A stretch of DNA of 50,086 bases, from contig NZ_PCPR01000031.1 in assembly GCF_002979775.1 (NCBI RefSeq), positions 1-50,086 of the forward strand, written 5' to 3'. The position numbers and the translations under genes are program-made. The stretch is from Arthrobacter sp. MYb23 (GTDB lineage: Bacteria > Actinomycetota > Actinomycetes > Actinomycetales > Micrococcaceae). A model generated the notes under the pieces. That model worked only from the letters and a program-made list of their open reading frames with translations. It was not told the DNA's origin and ran no database searches. Numbering within the stretch: the stretch's first letter is position 1; the number at the start of each line of letters is the position of its first letter. Positions 17,381 through 26,300 of this stretch are shown here, piece by piece.

Positions 17381-17479
17381 AGAAGTACCCCTCACAACCG
17401 ATTTAATTCTCCCAGTCTATTCCCGCAGGTGAATGCTTCTGCAACCGGGCAGCACATGACGATGACACGGGCAAGTCAA

Positions 17480-17513
17480 GAGCCGGCCTCCGCACTGGTG
17501 CGGAGGCCGGCTC
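17480..17513 (-). terminator. Stem-loop terminator after secF
   Basis: A perfect 15 bp stem (GAGCCGGCCTCCGCA with its complement) around a CTGG loop, 31 bp after the secF stop. The 3' side on the minus strand is CTTGACTTG, only moderately U-rich. It should separate secDF from rel. Confidence 0.75.
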
Positions 17514-17544
17514 AAGTCAATCAAAAGAGCTGTTCAGGGGAAGT

Positions 17545-18540
17545 TCAGCCCTCGACAGTGACTTCATTCCTGCGGTGAGCAACCTTCTTGGCTTGCTTCA
17601 CCAGGTCAGGCTCACTCTGGCGCAACCAGGCGTACAGCGGTGCCGCGATGAAAATCGTGGCAGCCGTGCCGATGAGGATGCCCACGAAGAGTGCCAGGGA
17701 AAGATCGCGCAGGGTGCCGGCGCCCAGGAGCCCGGCACCAATGAAGAGGATTGCAGCAACCGGGAGGATGGCTACCATCATGGTGTTGATGGACCGGACC
17801 AGGGTTTGGTTGACAGCAAGGTTGACCTCTTCGCCGAACGTGCGGCGAGTGGATGTGGAGATGTCCGCGGTGTTTTCACGGATCTTGTCGAAGACCACCA
17901 CCGTGTCATACAACGAGTAGCTGAGGACGGTCAGGAAGCCGATGATTGCCGACGGCGTCACTTCAAAATCGCTCAGGGCGTAGACACCCGCCGTGGTGAA
18001 CATGGTGACGAGCATGCCGACAAGTGCTGACAACGACATTTTCCAGGTTCGGAAGTACAGCGCCATCAGGACAGCTGCCAACCCAACAAAGACCACCAGG
18101 CCAATAAGGGCTTGACGCGTGACGTCCTGGCCCCAGGTTGGTCCCACGAAGTTGGACGTCACCTCATTCTCCGTCACCCCGTAGGCGCTGGTGAGTCCAT
18201 CCTTGATCCGGTTCGTCTCGTCATCGGTCAACTGGTCCGTTTGAATGCGCATGGTGTTGCCTGCCACGTTGGCAACACGCGGAATGGCTCCAGGCACCAC
18301 GTCATGGACGGCCTTTTCGCCGAGGGCTGCATCAGTGGTGCTCACGTTTGAAACAGTGAATTCCGAACCGCCACGGAACTCGATTCCCAGGTTGAACCCG
18401 CCCTTGGCGACAGGAACCAGAATGGAGAGCGCCACGGCGACAGCAGCAATGATGAACCAGATCTTCTTCGATTTTACGAAGTTGTACGAACGCTTGCCCG
18501 TGTAGAGCTCATGGCCGAAGGTTGCGAAGCTCGTGGTCAT
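17545..18540 (-). CDS. secF: Protein translocase subunit SecF
   Basis: 331 residues, inner-membrane RND-type subunit that with SecD uses the proton gradient to pull proteins after SecYEG transport. An N-terminal TM helix (IWFIIAAVAVALSILVP) is followed by the periplasmic P4 region with the LGIEFRGGSEF signature, then five TM helices including GFLTVLSYSLYDTVVVFDKIREN and AAILFIGAGLLGAGTLRDLSLALFVG. Start ATG overlaps the secD stop by one base (TAATG), indicating translational coupling. Confidence 0.96.
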   Translation of the reverse strand: MTTSFATFGHELYTGKRSYNFVKSKKIWFIIAAVAVALSILVPVAKGGFNLGIEFRGGSEFTVSNVSTTDAALGEKAVHDVVPGAIPRVANVAGNTMRIQTDQLTDDETNRIKDGLTSAYGVTENEVTSNFVGPTWGQDVTRQALIGLVVFVGLAAVLMALYFRTWKMSLSALVGMLVTMFTTAGVYALSDFEVTPSAIIGFLTVLSYSLYDTVVVFDKIRENTADISTSTRRTFGEEVNLAVNQTLVRSINTMMVAILPVAAILFIGAGLLGAGTLRDLSLALFVGILIGTAATIFIAAPLYAWLRQSEPDLVKQAKKVAHRRNEVTVEG

Positions 18541-20291
18541 TACTTCTCCTCCTTGGTGCCGTTCGAAGGACCAGTAAGTTGGCCCTTCCCGGCAAGGCGC
18601 CTCTCGGCGATGGTCATGCGACGTTCGGCTTCAGCAGCCGCACCGGTGTTGCGTGCGCGGACCACTGCCGGCTTTTCGGCAGGTGTGCGAAGCCGGCCGG
18701 CCCCGCGGTAAAGCGGAACTGCTCCGAGGCGGTCAGGGGAAAGCCCTGAGAAACGGTGTCCTTCGCCGAAGAACTTGGTGCGCGCCAGCACCTGGAGCAT
18801 GGGGTGCGTAAACATGAACACCACCAGGAGGTCGGCCAGGGCGGTCAGGCCAAGGGTGAAGGCGAAACCGCGAACGTTACCAACAGCTACGAAGTAGAGG
18901 ACCAATGCCGCCAGGAGGTTGACGGCCTTGGAGGCCAGCACTGTGCGCTTGGCCCGCTTCCAGCCGTTCTCCACAGCGGACACCAATCCACGTCCCTCGC
19001 GCAGTTCATCCCTGATGCGTTCGAAGTAGACAATGAACGAGTCCGCAGTCTGGCCAATGGCCACGATGAGACCTGCCACACCGGCCAAGGAAAGACGGTA
19101 GTTTTCCGTCCACCCGAGGATGGCGATGGCCAAATAGGTCAGCACACCCGCAACCACGAGGGATGCGATGGTCACCAGGCCCAGGGCACGGTATTGGAAC
19201 AGGGAGTAGACCACAACGAGGAACAGGCCGATCATGCCTGCCAGCAGCCCAAGGCGAAGTTGGTCGCCACCGAGCGTGGCGGAAATCTGCTCTTGTGACT
19301 GGATCTCAAAGCTGATGGGCAGCGCGCCGTAGCGGAGCTGATCAGAGAGGGCCTTCGCAGACGCTTGGGTGAAGTTACCCGTAATCTGAGGCTTTCCGTC
19401 GGTGATCACAGCCAGGGCGCGAGGTGCGGACAGCACTTTGTCGTCCAGGACAATCGCGAACTGGGACTTGGGATCATCGGTGCCCTGGGCCTGCGCCGCA
19501 GCATAGAACTGATTGAGGCGTTCGGTTACTGCCTTGAACTTCGCTGTTGCATCCGAGTTGAAGACAATGTTCACGCCCCAGCTATTAGTCACGGAGCCTT
19601 GGGCACCCTGGACCTGGGTAAAGGTGGAATCACTGATGTCCTGGCCTTTGACCTCAACGGGCCCGAGGATGTACTTGATGGCCGGAGTCTTATCCGTGGC
19701 CGCCTCGCAGGTTACCAGCGGCTTGGCCGGATCCGAACGATCACGCTTTTCCGGGGACGGATTTACACAGTCGAGGGCTTCAAATTCCTTGACGATGTCC
19801 GCAGTGACCCAGTTGATGTCGCTGGCATTGGCGGGCTCCGCGGTGGGCTTGGGAAGCTGGTCCTCGGGGGTGCGCTGTTCGGCCGGAACAGCTGCCGGGT
19901 CGCCATAGGTGATGACCGGGCGGAAGTTCATGTCGGCAGAGGCCTGAATGAGGTCGCGGGTCTCCTTGGAGGGTGTTCCCGGAAGACTGACCACAACGTT
20001 CCGGCCCGACTGAGTGCTGATTTCGGCTTCGGCAACACCGGAGCCATCCACACGCTGCCGGATGATGGCAACTGCCTGGTTGAGTTGCTCCTCATTGATC
20101 TCGCTGGAACCCTCCACCCGGGGTGCCAGGATCATCTGGGTTCCGCCCTCAAGGTCCAGAGCAAGCTTGGGAGCCCAACTGGCATTGCCAGTCACTACTC
20201 CACCAGCCAGGACAGCGGTTAATACAACGAAAATTGCTCCAAGCCAGGTCAGCACCCTGCGGGCTGAGTTTTTGGGGCCGGTCCGTGCCAT
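18540..20291 (-). CDS. secD: Protein translocase subunit SecD
   Basis: 583 residues. TM1 (VLTWLGAIFVVLTAVLAGGVV), the P1 head region beginning with LALDLEGGTQMIL, then a long periplasmic domain and five C-terminal TM helices with GQTADSFIVYFERIRDELREGR, the conserved SecD motif near the proton path. A C-terminal cytoplasmic tail of about 80 residues is basic and extends beyond the E. coli protein, as is common in actinobacteria. Sits between yajC and secF. Confidence 0.96.
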   Translation of the reverse strand: MARTGPKNSARRVLTWLGAIFVVLTAVLAGGVVTGNASWAPKLALDLEGGTQMILAPRVEGSSEINEEQLNQAVAIIRQRVDGSGVAEAEISTQSGRNVVVSLPGTPSKETRDLIQASADMNFRPVITYGDPAAVPAEQRTPEDQLPKPTAEPANASDINWVTADIVKEFEALDCVNPSPEKRDRSDPAKPLVTCEAATDKTPAIKYILGPVEVKGQDISDSTFTQVQGAQGSVTNSWGVNIVFNSDATAKFKAVTERLNQFYAAAQAQGTDDPKSQFAIVLDDKVLSAPRALAVITDGKPQITGNFTQASAKALSDQLRYGALPISFEIQSQEQISATLGGDQLRLGLLAGMIGLFLVVVYSLFQYRALGLVTIASLVVAGVLTYLAIAILGWTENYRLSLAGVAGLIVAIGQTADSFIVYFERIRDELREGRGLVSAVENGWKRAKRTVLASKAVNLLAALVLYFVAVGNVRGFAFTLGLTALADLLVVFMFTHPMLQVLARTKFFGEGHRFSGLSPDRLGAVPLYRGAGRLRTPAEKPAVVRARNTGAAAEAERRMTIAERRLAGKGQLTGPSNGTKEEK

Positions 20292-20405
20292 TATCGATCT
20301 TCCTGTTATCGCCGGACAGCCGCCGGCGGGCGCTGGTAAGCGTCTGCCGGCGGCTCTCCGCTGCCGTAGAAGTTGCCTTGCGCGGTGTCGCCGCGACTGA
20401 CGGTG

Positions 20406-20834
20406 CTAGTTGTCCTTCTTGTCCTCTTTATTGAGGCGCGCGATGGTTTCTTCCGGTGTCTCGACGGCGGCAGGAGCTTCGGTCTGCGCGGCAGTCAAGG
20501 ACGAAGCGTCGTCAGGAACAACCGGCGCTTCCTCGGGGGTCGTCTCCACTACCTTGGTAACAGCCTGACGGTGAACCGTGGCCTGGTTACCCGGGGAGAG
20601 TTCGATCACCACTTTGTTCTCGGCTTCGTCGATGGACACGATGCGGCCAAAGAGACCGAAGCTGGTCATGACGTCGACGCCCGGCGCGAACTTGGACTGC
20701 ATTTCAGCCTGCTGCTGCTGGGTCTTCTTGTTGCGGCGGAACATCATGAAGACAAAGAGTCCAAGCATGACGAACAGCAATATGGTCATTGGATCCACAG
20801 GGAAGTTCCGTTCTGTACTTACGTTTTGGTTCAC
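20406..20834 (-). CDS. yajC: Preprotein translocase subunit YajC
   Basis: 142 residues. A single N-terminal TM helix (ILLFVMLGLFVFMMF) is followed by RRNKKTQQQQAEM and the YajC core FAPGVDVMTSFGLFGRIVSID. The tail is acidic and ends in KEDKKDN. It associates with SecDF. The start at 20834 (GTG) is uncertain; a GTG 12 codons downstream (giving MDPMTILLF) fits the usual YajC N-terminus and has GGAA upstream. Located between ruvB and secD. Confidence 0.93.
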   Translation of the reverse strand: MNQNVSTERNFPVDPMTILLFVMLGLFVFMMFRRNKKTQQQQAEMQSKFAPGVDVMTSFGLFGRIVSIDEAENKVVIELSPGNQATVHRQAVTKVVETTPEEAPVVPDDASSLTAAQTEAPAAVETPEETIARLNKEDKKDN

Positions 20835-20932
20835 GGCAACGTCCCGGGCAGATCCGCAAAGCGGGCATGGACCAAGGACTCGAACGTGCCGAGCGTCATA
20901 CCAGTCTAGTGGGAAAAGCTGAACAGAGGGTG

Positions 20933-22009
20933 TTAGCCGACGGTATCCACGCTTTCGGCGTGGTTTTCATCCTCACCAAACAGGGCCAAGGTCTCCTGAC
21001 CGAAGACTCCAGCCGGGACGGCATAGCCAAGGTGGGTCCACGCGGATGCCATCGCGATCCGGCCACGCGGCGTGCGTCCCAAAAGTCCCTCGCGGACCAG
21101 GAAGGGCTCAGCAACGGTCTCCACCGTTTCGGGTTCCTCGCCCACGGCGATAGCCAAAGTGGACAAGCCCACAGGCCCACCATTGAATTTGGTAATCAGG
21201 GCTTCAAGGACGGACCGATCGAGCCTGTCCAAGCCGCGCTCGTCAACTTCGTACATATCAAGAGCCGCTGAGGCGGCGCGGGCATCGATCTGCTCTATGC
21301 CATGCACCAGCGCCCAGTCACGGACACGGCGCAGGAGCCTGTTGGCAATACGCGGCGTTCCTCTTGACCGGCCGGCTATCTCCGTGAAGCCCGCGGAGTT
21401 CACCTTCAGGTCCAGAAGTCCCGCGGAACGCCGAAGGACAAGTTCGAGTTCTGCGACTGAATAGAACTCCAGGTGCCCCGTGAAGCCGAACCTGTCCCTC
21501 AACGGCCCCGGGAGAAGACCCGCCCGGGTAGTGGCGCCCACCAGCGTGAAAGGCGGCAGTTCCAAAGGAATGGCGGTTGCACCTGCACCCTTACCCACCA
21601 CGATGTCCACGCGGAAGTCCTCCATGGCCATGTACAGCATTTCTTCCGCTGGCCTGGACATGCGGTGTATTTCGTCGAGGAAAAGGACCTCGCCCTCTGA
21701 GAGGGAGGAAAGGATGGCGGCGAGATCTCCCGCGTGCTGGATGGCCGGACCGCTGCTGATACGCAGCGGAGCGTTCATCTCCGCTGCGATGATCATGGCG
21801 AGGGTTGTCTTGCCTAGTCCTGGAGGCCCTGACATCAGCACGTGATCTGCGCTGCGACCACGCATTTTGGAGGCCTCGAGTACCAAGGCGAGTTGCTTGC
21901 GGACCCGATGCTGTCCCACGAAATCGTGCAGGTTCTTGGGACGGAGCGCGGCCTCAATGACCCGCTCTTCCGGTTCCTCTCCCCCGCTGACGAGAGATTG
22001 CTCAGCCAC
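20933..22009 (-). CDS. ruvB: Holliday junction branch migration DNA helicase RuvB
   Basis: 358-residue AAA+ motor that drives branch migration with RuvA. Walker A GPPGLGKTT at 61-69, Walker B VLFLDEIHRM, sensor GATTRAGLLPGPLRDRFG with the arginine finger, and the C-terminal winged helix (LVREGLLGRTPRGRIA). GTG start overlapping the ruvA stop by 8 bp, so coupled to ruvA. About 20 residues longer than E. coli RuvB at the C-terminus. Confidence 0.97.
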   Translation of the reverse strand: MAEQSLVSGGEEPEERVIEAALRPKNLHDFVGQHRVRKQLALVLEASKMRGRSADHVLMSGPPGLGKTTLAMIIAAEMNAPLRISSGPAIQHAGDLAAILSSLSEGEVLFLDEIHRMSRPAEEMLYMAMEDFRVDIVVGKGAGATAIPLELPPFTLVGATTRAGLLPGPLRDRFGFTGHLEFYSVAELELVLRRSAGLLDLKVNSAGFTEIAGRSRGTPRIANRLLRRVRDWALVHGIEQIDARAASAALDMYEVDERGLDRLDRSVLEALITKFNGGPVGLSTLAIAVGEEPETVETVAEPFLVREGLLGRTPRGRIAMASAWTHLGYAVPAGVFGQETLALFGEDENHAESVDTVG

Positions 22010-22646
22010 GGCTGCCTACACGGTTGCCTGCGCGTGCCCCATCCTGGCCCAACCAACGCAGCGTAGCCCGGAGAATTTGGGCCACGTTTCCTGCGTCAAC
22101 GAGTTCCGGAGAATCAGCCATGGCTTTGTCGATGCTGCCGTTGGCGTCCTTCTCGGACCATCCCAGGCTGGTCATGGCCGCGACTACCTGGGGCTTCCAT
22201 TCGGCGTTGGGGGCTGCTGCCGGAGCAGCACCGGTACCGGTTCCGTGGGGAACCAATTTTCCAGCCAGCTCAAGGACAATCCGGCCTGCCACCTTGGGGC
22301 CGATACCCGGGACCTTGGTGAACGTTTTGCTGTCGCCGGTGTGCGCCGCCACCCGGATGGCCTCCGGTTCATGGACGGCCAGGACGGCCAGGGCCAAACG
22401 CGGCCCTACCCCGCTGACGCTGAGCAGGACGTCGAAGACTTCACGTTCGTCGTCGTCAGCGAAACCGAACAGCGTGAGGGAATCCTCGCGAACAATCATG
22501 GAAGTGAAGAGCTTGGCTTCAGTCCCCGTTTTGAGGTGGCTCAAGGTCTGCGGTGTGGCGAAGACACTCATTCCCGCACCGTTGAGGTCGATTACAGCGG
22601 TGGACAAACCAACGTGGGCTACGGTTCCACGGAGAAAACTGATCAA
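22002..22646 (-). CDS. ruvA: Holliday junction branch migration protein RuvA
   Basis: 214 residues from a TTG start with AGGAG 7 nt upstream, giving the canonical MISFLRGTV N-terminus; the open frame extends 17 codons further but lacks homology. Domain I (OB fold), domain II with two helix-hairpin-helix motifs (LLSVSGVGPRLALAVL, FTKVPGIGPKVAGRIVLEL) and the C-terminal domain III (AMTSLGWSEKDANGSI) that contacts RuvB are all present. 114 bp separate it from ruvC. Confidence 0.96.
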   Translation of the reverse strand: MISFLRGTVAHVGLSTAVIDLNGAGMSVFATPQTLSHLKTGTEAKLFTSMIVREDSLTLFGFADDDEREVFDVLLSVSGVGPRLALAVLAVHEPEAIRVAAHTGDSKTFTKVPGIGPKVAGRIVLELAGKLVPHGTGTGAAPAAAPNAEWKPQVVAAMTSLGWSEKDANGSIDKAMADSPELVDAGNVAQILRATLRWLGQDGARAGNRVGSRG

Positions 22647-22760
22647 GACCCGGCTCCTGAAATACTGCCTGCTCCGGTGCTGTAATACTGCTGTCAATAT
22701 CGCGGCCGAAGCGGACTATCCGAACATATCTACGAATACCCTAGCAAGGGGAGCTCACAA

Positions 22761-23339
22761 TCACCGTTTGCGGCGCGCTTTTGCTTCGGCGTCAGCCCAG
22801 GCTTTCTGGGCGGGAGTGAGACCGCCCTTGCCGTTCGCACCGCTGGCTGAGCCCATTCCACTGCCTGCGCGCCACGCGTGGGTGAGGGCCAGTGCAAGGG
22901 CGTCCGCAGCGTCAGCCGGCTTCGGCGGAGCATCCAGGCGCAAAATCTTGGTCACCAACTTTGTCACGGCATCCTTGTTGGCAGTGCCGCTGCCGGTGAC
23001 TGCCGCCTTGACTTCCGAAGGCGTGTGCATCGCGACGGGGATCCCACGACGCGCGGCCGCCACGATCACCACCCCGGACGCCTGGGCAACACCCATCACC
23101 GTGCTGACATTCATTTGCGAGAAAACACGTTCGACGGCGACGACGTCCGGCTTGTGCAGGTCCAGCCATTCATCAATTGCTTGAGCTATGACCAGAAGCC
23201 TCTTATCCAGCGTCAGCTCGGCAGAGGTGCCTACCACCCCAACAGCCACCATGGTGGCCCTGCGGTTCCGCTCTATGTCCACAACACCTATGCCGCAACG
23301 GGTGAGGCCCGGATCGACTCCCAATACGCGAAGAGTCAA
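22761..23339 (-). CDS. ruvC: Crossover junction endodeoxyribonuclease RuvC
   Basis: 192 residues. The four catalytic acids are visible: Asp9 (LGVDPGLTRCG), Glu70 (AVERVF), and Asp143 and Asp146 (PADAADALA). The C-terminal tail after about residue 160 is Gly/Lys-rich and longer than in E. coli. TTG start with AGGAAAGG upstream. First gene of ruvC-ruvA-ruvB, downstream of yebC. Confidence 0.96.
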   Translation of the reverse strand: MTLRVLGVDPGLTRCGIGVVDIERNRRATMVAVGVVGTSAELTLDKRLLVIAQAIDEWLDLHKPDVVAVERVFSQMNVSTVMGVAQASGVVIVAAARRGIPVAMHTPSEVKAAVTGSGTANKDAVTKLVTKILRLDAPPKPADAADALALALTHAWRAGSGMGSASGANGKGGLTPAQKAWADAEAKARRKR

Positions 23340-23405
23340 GTCCGGGCCTTTCCTGGTGGCTGTAAACCTGCTGGGTGAAAAAACGACGCGATGCGCCTTA
23401 GCCGA

Positions 23406-24161
23406 TTATTCGGCGTCGAGAGCAGCCTGAACTTCTTCGCTGAGGTCCGCATTGCTGTAGACGTTCTGGACATCGTCCAGATCTTCCAGGGCGTCCACGA
23501 GCTTCATGAATTTCTTGGCGCCATCAACATCCAGGTCCACCTGCATGGACGGAACAAATTCGGCTTCGTCGGTGTCGTACTCGATGTCCGCTTCCTTCAG
23601 GGCGTCGCGAATGGCCTGAAGGTCAGAGGGCTCGGAGTGGATTTCCCAGTTCTCACCGCTGTCCTTGACTTCCTCGGCTCCGGCCTCCAGGACCGCCATC
23701 AGGATGTCGTCTTCGCTGAGGCCGTTCTTGGGCAAGACAACAACACCCTTGCGGGCGAAGAGGTAGCTCACGGAACCGGGATCGGCAATGGTGCCGCCGT
23801 TGCGTGAAATTGCCAGGCGCACCTCGGAAGCTGCGCGGTTCTTGTTGTCCGTCAGACACTCAATCAACAACGCCGAACCCTGCGGACCACGGGCCTCATA
23901 CATAATTTCGGTGTAGTCCACCACTTCACCGGTGAGCCCGGCCCCACGCTTGATGGCGCGGTCGATGTTGTCATTGGGAACCGAAGTTTTCTTGGCCTTC
24001 GTAACAGCAAGTTCAAGGCCCGGGTTGCCGGCGAGGTCAGGGCCACCCATGCGGGCAGCAACTTCGATGTTCTTGATCAGTTTCGCGAACGACTTTGCAC
24101 GCCTGCCGTCAATGATGGCTTTCTTGTGCTTGGTGGTCGCCCATTTGGAGTGGCCTGACAT
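23406..24161 (-). CDS. YebC/PmpR family (TACO1-like) protein
   Basis: 251 residues, full length. The N-terminal signature MSGHSKWATTKHKKAIIDGR is followed by the family core (NIDRAIKRGAG, YEARGPQGSALLIE, LTDNKNRAASEVR, GSVSYLFARKGV). Members are annotated as DNA-binding transcriptional regulators; some act in translation of difficult mRNAs, so the role in this host is open. The gene lies 3 bp after the pdxT stop and upstream of ruvC, the standard actinobacterial arrangement. Confidence 0.94.
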   Translation of the reverse strand: MSGHSKWATTKHKKAIIDGRRAKSFAKLIKNIEVAARMGGPDLAGNPGLELAVTKAKKTSVPNDNIDRAIKRGAGLTGEVVDYTEIMYEARGPQGSALLIECLTDNKNRAASEVRLAISRNGGTIADPGSVSYLFARKGVVVLPKNGLSEDDILMAVLEAGAEEVKDSGENWEIHSEPSDLQAIRDALKEADIEYDTDEAEFVPSMQVDLDVDGAKKFMKLVDALEDLDDVQNVYSNADLSEEVQAALDAE

Positions 24162-24164
24162 GCT

Positions 24165-24866
24165 TTACGCTTCTCCTCTGATCATTCGAATAAAGAGTTC
24201 ATGCACGCGTTTCTCTCCCGTCACTTCCGGATGGAAGGAGGTAGCCAGCAACTGGCCGGAACGCACTGCAACAATTCTAGCCACTCCGTGCAAAGTGGCC
24301 GTGTGGCTGGCATGGCCGGGGTCAACCTGGGCAAGGACTTCCACACCCGGCCCCACACGCTCCACCCAGGGCCCGCGGATAAATACCGCGTGAACGGGAT
24401 CCACACCGGACTCCCCTGCGCTGAAATCAAGGCCTTTGAAATCGAGGTCGGTTTCAAAGGACTCCCGTTGCCGTCCAAAAGCATTTCTGCGGACCGTGAT
24501 ATCCAGCCCACCAAAAGTCTGCTGGGGATTTCCGTCCAGGTCCATCGCCGGGTCTGCAATTTCATTGGCCAACAGGATCATGCCGGCACAGGAGCCGTAG
24601 ACCGGAAGGCCTTCCGCGATCCGCTTTTGAAGGGGGTCACGGACTTCAAAGATGCGGGACAGCTTGTCAATAGTGGTGGATTCGCCGCCGGGGATGATCA
24701 GGCCGTCAAGGTCGTCAAGCTCTGACGGGCGGCGGATACCCACGCCGGTGGCGCCGGCGGCCTCTACAGCGTGGATATGCTCGCGGAAGTCGCCTTGGAG
24801 AGCCAGCACACCGATCCGGAGTCCTGAACCCACGCGTGACGAAGCGTCGGAAAGGGGGTTGGTCAT
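24165..24866 (-). CDS. pdxT: Pyridoxal 5'-phosphate synthase glutaminase subunit PdxT
   Basis: Releases ammonia from glutamine and feeds it to PdxS for pyridoxal phosphate synthesis. 233 residues. Class I glutamine amidotransferase triad: Cys93 (YGSCAGMI), His212 and Glu214 (FHPEVTGE); the oxyanion-site GGES motif is at 60-63. The gene heads the pdxT-yebC-ruvCAB series. Its own promoter is likely: TACTAT (24876-24881, minus strand) is a good -10 lying 9 nt from the ATG, and no strong Shine-Dalgarno site is seen. pdxS is not adjacent (30488-31414). Confidence 0.95.
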   Translation of the reverse strand: MTNPLSDASSRVGSGLRIGVLALQGDFREHIHAVEAAGATGVGIRRPSELDDLDGLIIPGGESTTIDKLSRIFEVRDPLQKRIAEGLPVYGSCAGMILLANEIADPAMDLDGNPQQTFGGLDITVRRNAFGRQRESFETDLDFKGLDFSAGESGVDPVHAVFIRGPWVERVGPGVEVLAQVDPGHASHTATLHGVARIVAVRSGQLLATSFHPEVTGEKRVHELFIRMIRGEA

Positions 24867-24875
24867 TCGACCATC

Positions 24876-24961
24876 ATAGTAGGCACGGGCCCCGGTAACG
24901 CTGCCCGCAGTTACCGGGAGCGTCCACCAGTCAGGGTTCCATGCCCTGACTGGGATATATT
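24876..24961. promoter_or_regulatory. Divergent pdxT / murT promoter region with two perfect dyads
   Basis: Between the two divergent genes lie two strong inverted repeats: CCCGGTAAC...GTTACCGGG (24891-24918, 10 nt spacer) and CCAGTCAGGG...CCCTGACTGG (24927-24953, 7 nt spacer). Each covers the expected -35 zone of a -10-like hexamer: TACTAT for pdxT (24876-24881, minus) and TATATT for murT (24956-24961, plus). TATATT lies 7 nt from the murT ATG, which fits a leaderless mRNA. The dyads differ in sequence, so they are unlikely to be sites for one regulator. They could also act as hairpins. Confidence 0.55.
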
Positions 24962-24968
24962 ACAGAGC

Positions 24969-26300
24969 ATGCTTTCCTTCAGCGTTCCCCTCGGCAAGCT
25001 GGTCCGCACACTGTCCCGGCTCCGGGGCGGAGGCTCAGCTTTTCCTGGCTTGGTGGTCGAGAAAATCGATCCCGGCTTCATGCAGCGAACGCTGGCCTCG
25101 CTCCCCCTCGGTGTAGCCGTGGTCAGCGGCACCAACGGCAAGACCACCACCACCAAGATGGTGGTGGAACTCCTTGAAAGCCAAGGCCTGAAAGTCTTCA
25201 CCAACCGCAGCGGCAGCAACTTCACCCGAGGTGTCGCCGCTTCGCTCCTGGGCGATGTGGACTGGCGCGGACGGCTCGACGCAGACATTGCCATTCTGGA
25301 ACTGGACGAAGCCCACGCCGTGCACTTCGTCAACAAAGTGGAGCCCCGCTTCAGCCTCCTGTTGAATGTCCTGCGCGACCAATTGGACCGGTTCGGTGAA
25401 ATCGACAAGACCGCGCGGCTGCTGGAGCACATCGCGTCCAAGACGACCGATACCGTTGTCCTCAACCGGGAAGACCCCCGCGTCGCCCGGATCGCCAACG
25501 CGCTCAACACCCTCGACGCCGTTCACCACCCCGAAGTCAGGTACTTCGGCCTCGACGAATCTTTGCGCAGCACGTTCCCCAACGATGACGAAATGCGCAC
25601 TACGGGCATCGGCCCATCCCCGTCCGGCACCTCTGTTGCCGCTGAGACCGGTGACGATGTGGACCTGGCACCTGCCGACGTCGTGCTCCGCCGGGTAGGT
25701 GCCCAGGACGCTGACTTTGAGTTCGACGGCGAAACCGTCACCACATCGATGAAATTGCGCGGCGTCTACAACATCTTCAACGCGGCGGCGGCTTTGTCCC
25801 TGGCGCGGTCCGTACTGGGAACCGGGCCCGTTGACACGCCCAAACTCGTGAAGGCTTTGGGAGAAGTTGCACCCGCCTTCGGCCGCGGTGAAAGCCTCAC
25901 TGTGGACGGACAGCCCCTGGAACTGGTGCTCGTGAAGAACCCCAGCGGCTTCCGACTCGGGCTGAAGTCCTTCCCCGCCGGCGGGTACGCCACCATGATC
26001 GCCATCAACGACAACTACGCCGACGGCAGGGACATGTCCTGGCTGTGGGACGTCGAGTTCGATTCCCTGCGCGAAGGCGGCGTGGAGGTTCTTACCGGCG
26101 TGCGCGCCTACGACATGGCGCTCCGACTTCAATACGACGACGTGCACTTCGGAGTGGTCGAACCGGACATCACCGCAGCACTGCGTGCTTTCATTGACGG
26201 CTCGCGAGGCAAGCCCAAGCGGGTCTTCTGCACCTACACATCCATGCTTGCCATTCGCCGCGAGCTGGCCAAAATCACCATAGTTGAGGTGGTCTCATGA
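24969..26300 (+). CDS. murT: Lipid II isoglutaminyl synthase (glutamine-hydrolysing) subunit MurT
   Basis: Mur-ligase-like ATP-dependent subunit that, with GatD, amidates D-glutamate of lipid II. 443 residues. P-loop VVSGTNGKTTTTKMV (about 52-66), NRSGSNFTRGV, the DQLDRFGEIDKT region, and a C-terminal DUF1727 domain (PSGFRLGLKSFP, NDNYADGRDMSWLWDVEF). The only cysteine is near the C-terminus, so the Cys4 zinc ribbon described in streptococcal and staphylococcal MurT is missing here. gatD follows with a 4 bp ATGA overlap. No Shine-Dalgarno site; see the leaderless promoter at 24956. Confidence 0.92.
   Translation: MLSFSVPLGKLVRTLSRLRGGGSAFPGLVVEKIDPGFMQRTLASLPLGVAVVSGTNGKTTTTKMVVELLESQGLKVFTNRSGSNFTRGVAASLLGDVDWRGRLDADIAILELDEAHAVHFVNKVEPRFSLLLNVLRDQLDRFGEIDKTARLLEHIASKTTDTVVLNREDPRVARIANALNTLDAVHHPEVRYFGLDESLRSTFPNDDEMRTTGIGPSPSGTSVAAETGDDVDLAPADVVLRRVGAQDADFEFDGETVTTSMKLRGVYNIFNAAAALSLARSVLGTGPVDTPKLVKALGEVAPAFGRGESLTVDGQPLELVLVKNPSGFRLGLKSFPAGGYATMIAINDNYADGRDMSWLWDVEFDSLREGGVEVLTGVRAYDMALRLQYDDVHFGVVEPDITAALRAFIDGSRGKPKRVFCTYTSMLAIRRELAKITIVEVVS

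Noticed and set aside
22720..22735. CCGAACATATCTACGA upstream of ruvA as a possible LexA box
   Set aside because: Only 9 of 12 defined positions match TCGAAC-N4-GTTCGA, and the right half-site has two mismatches; too weak to annotate without binding data.
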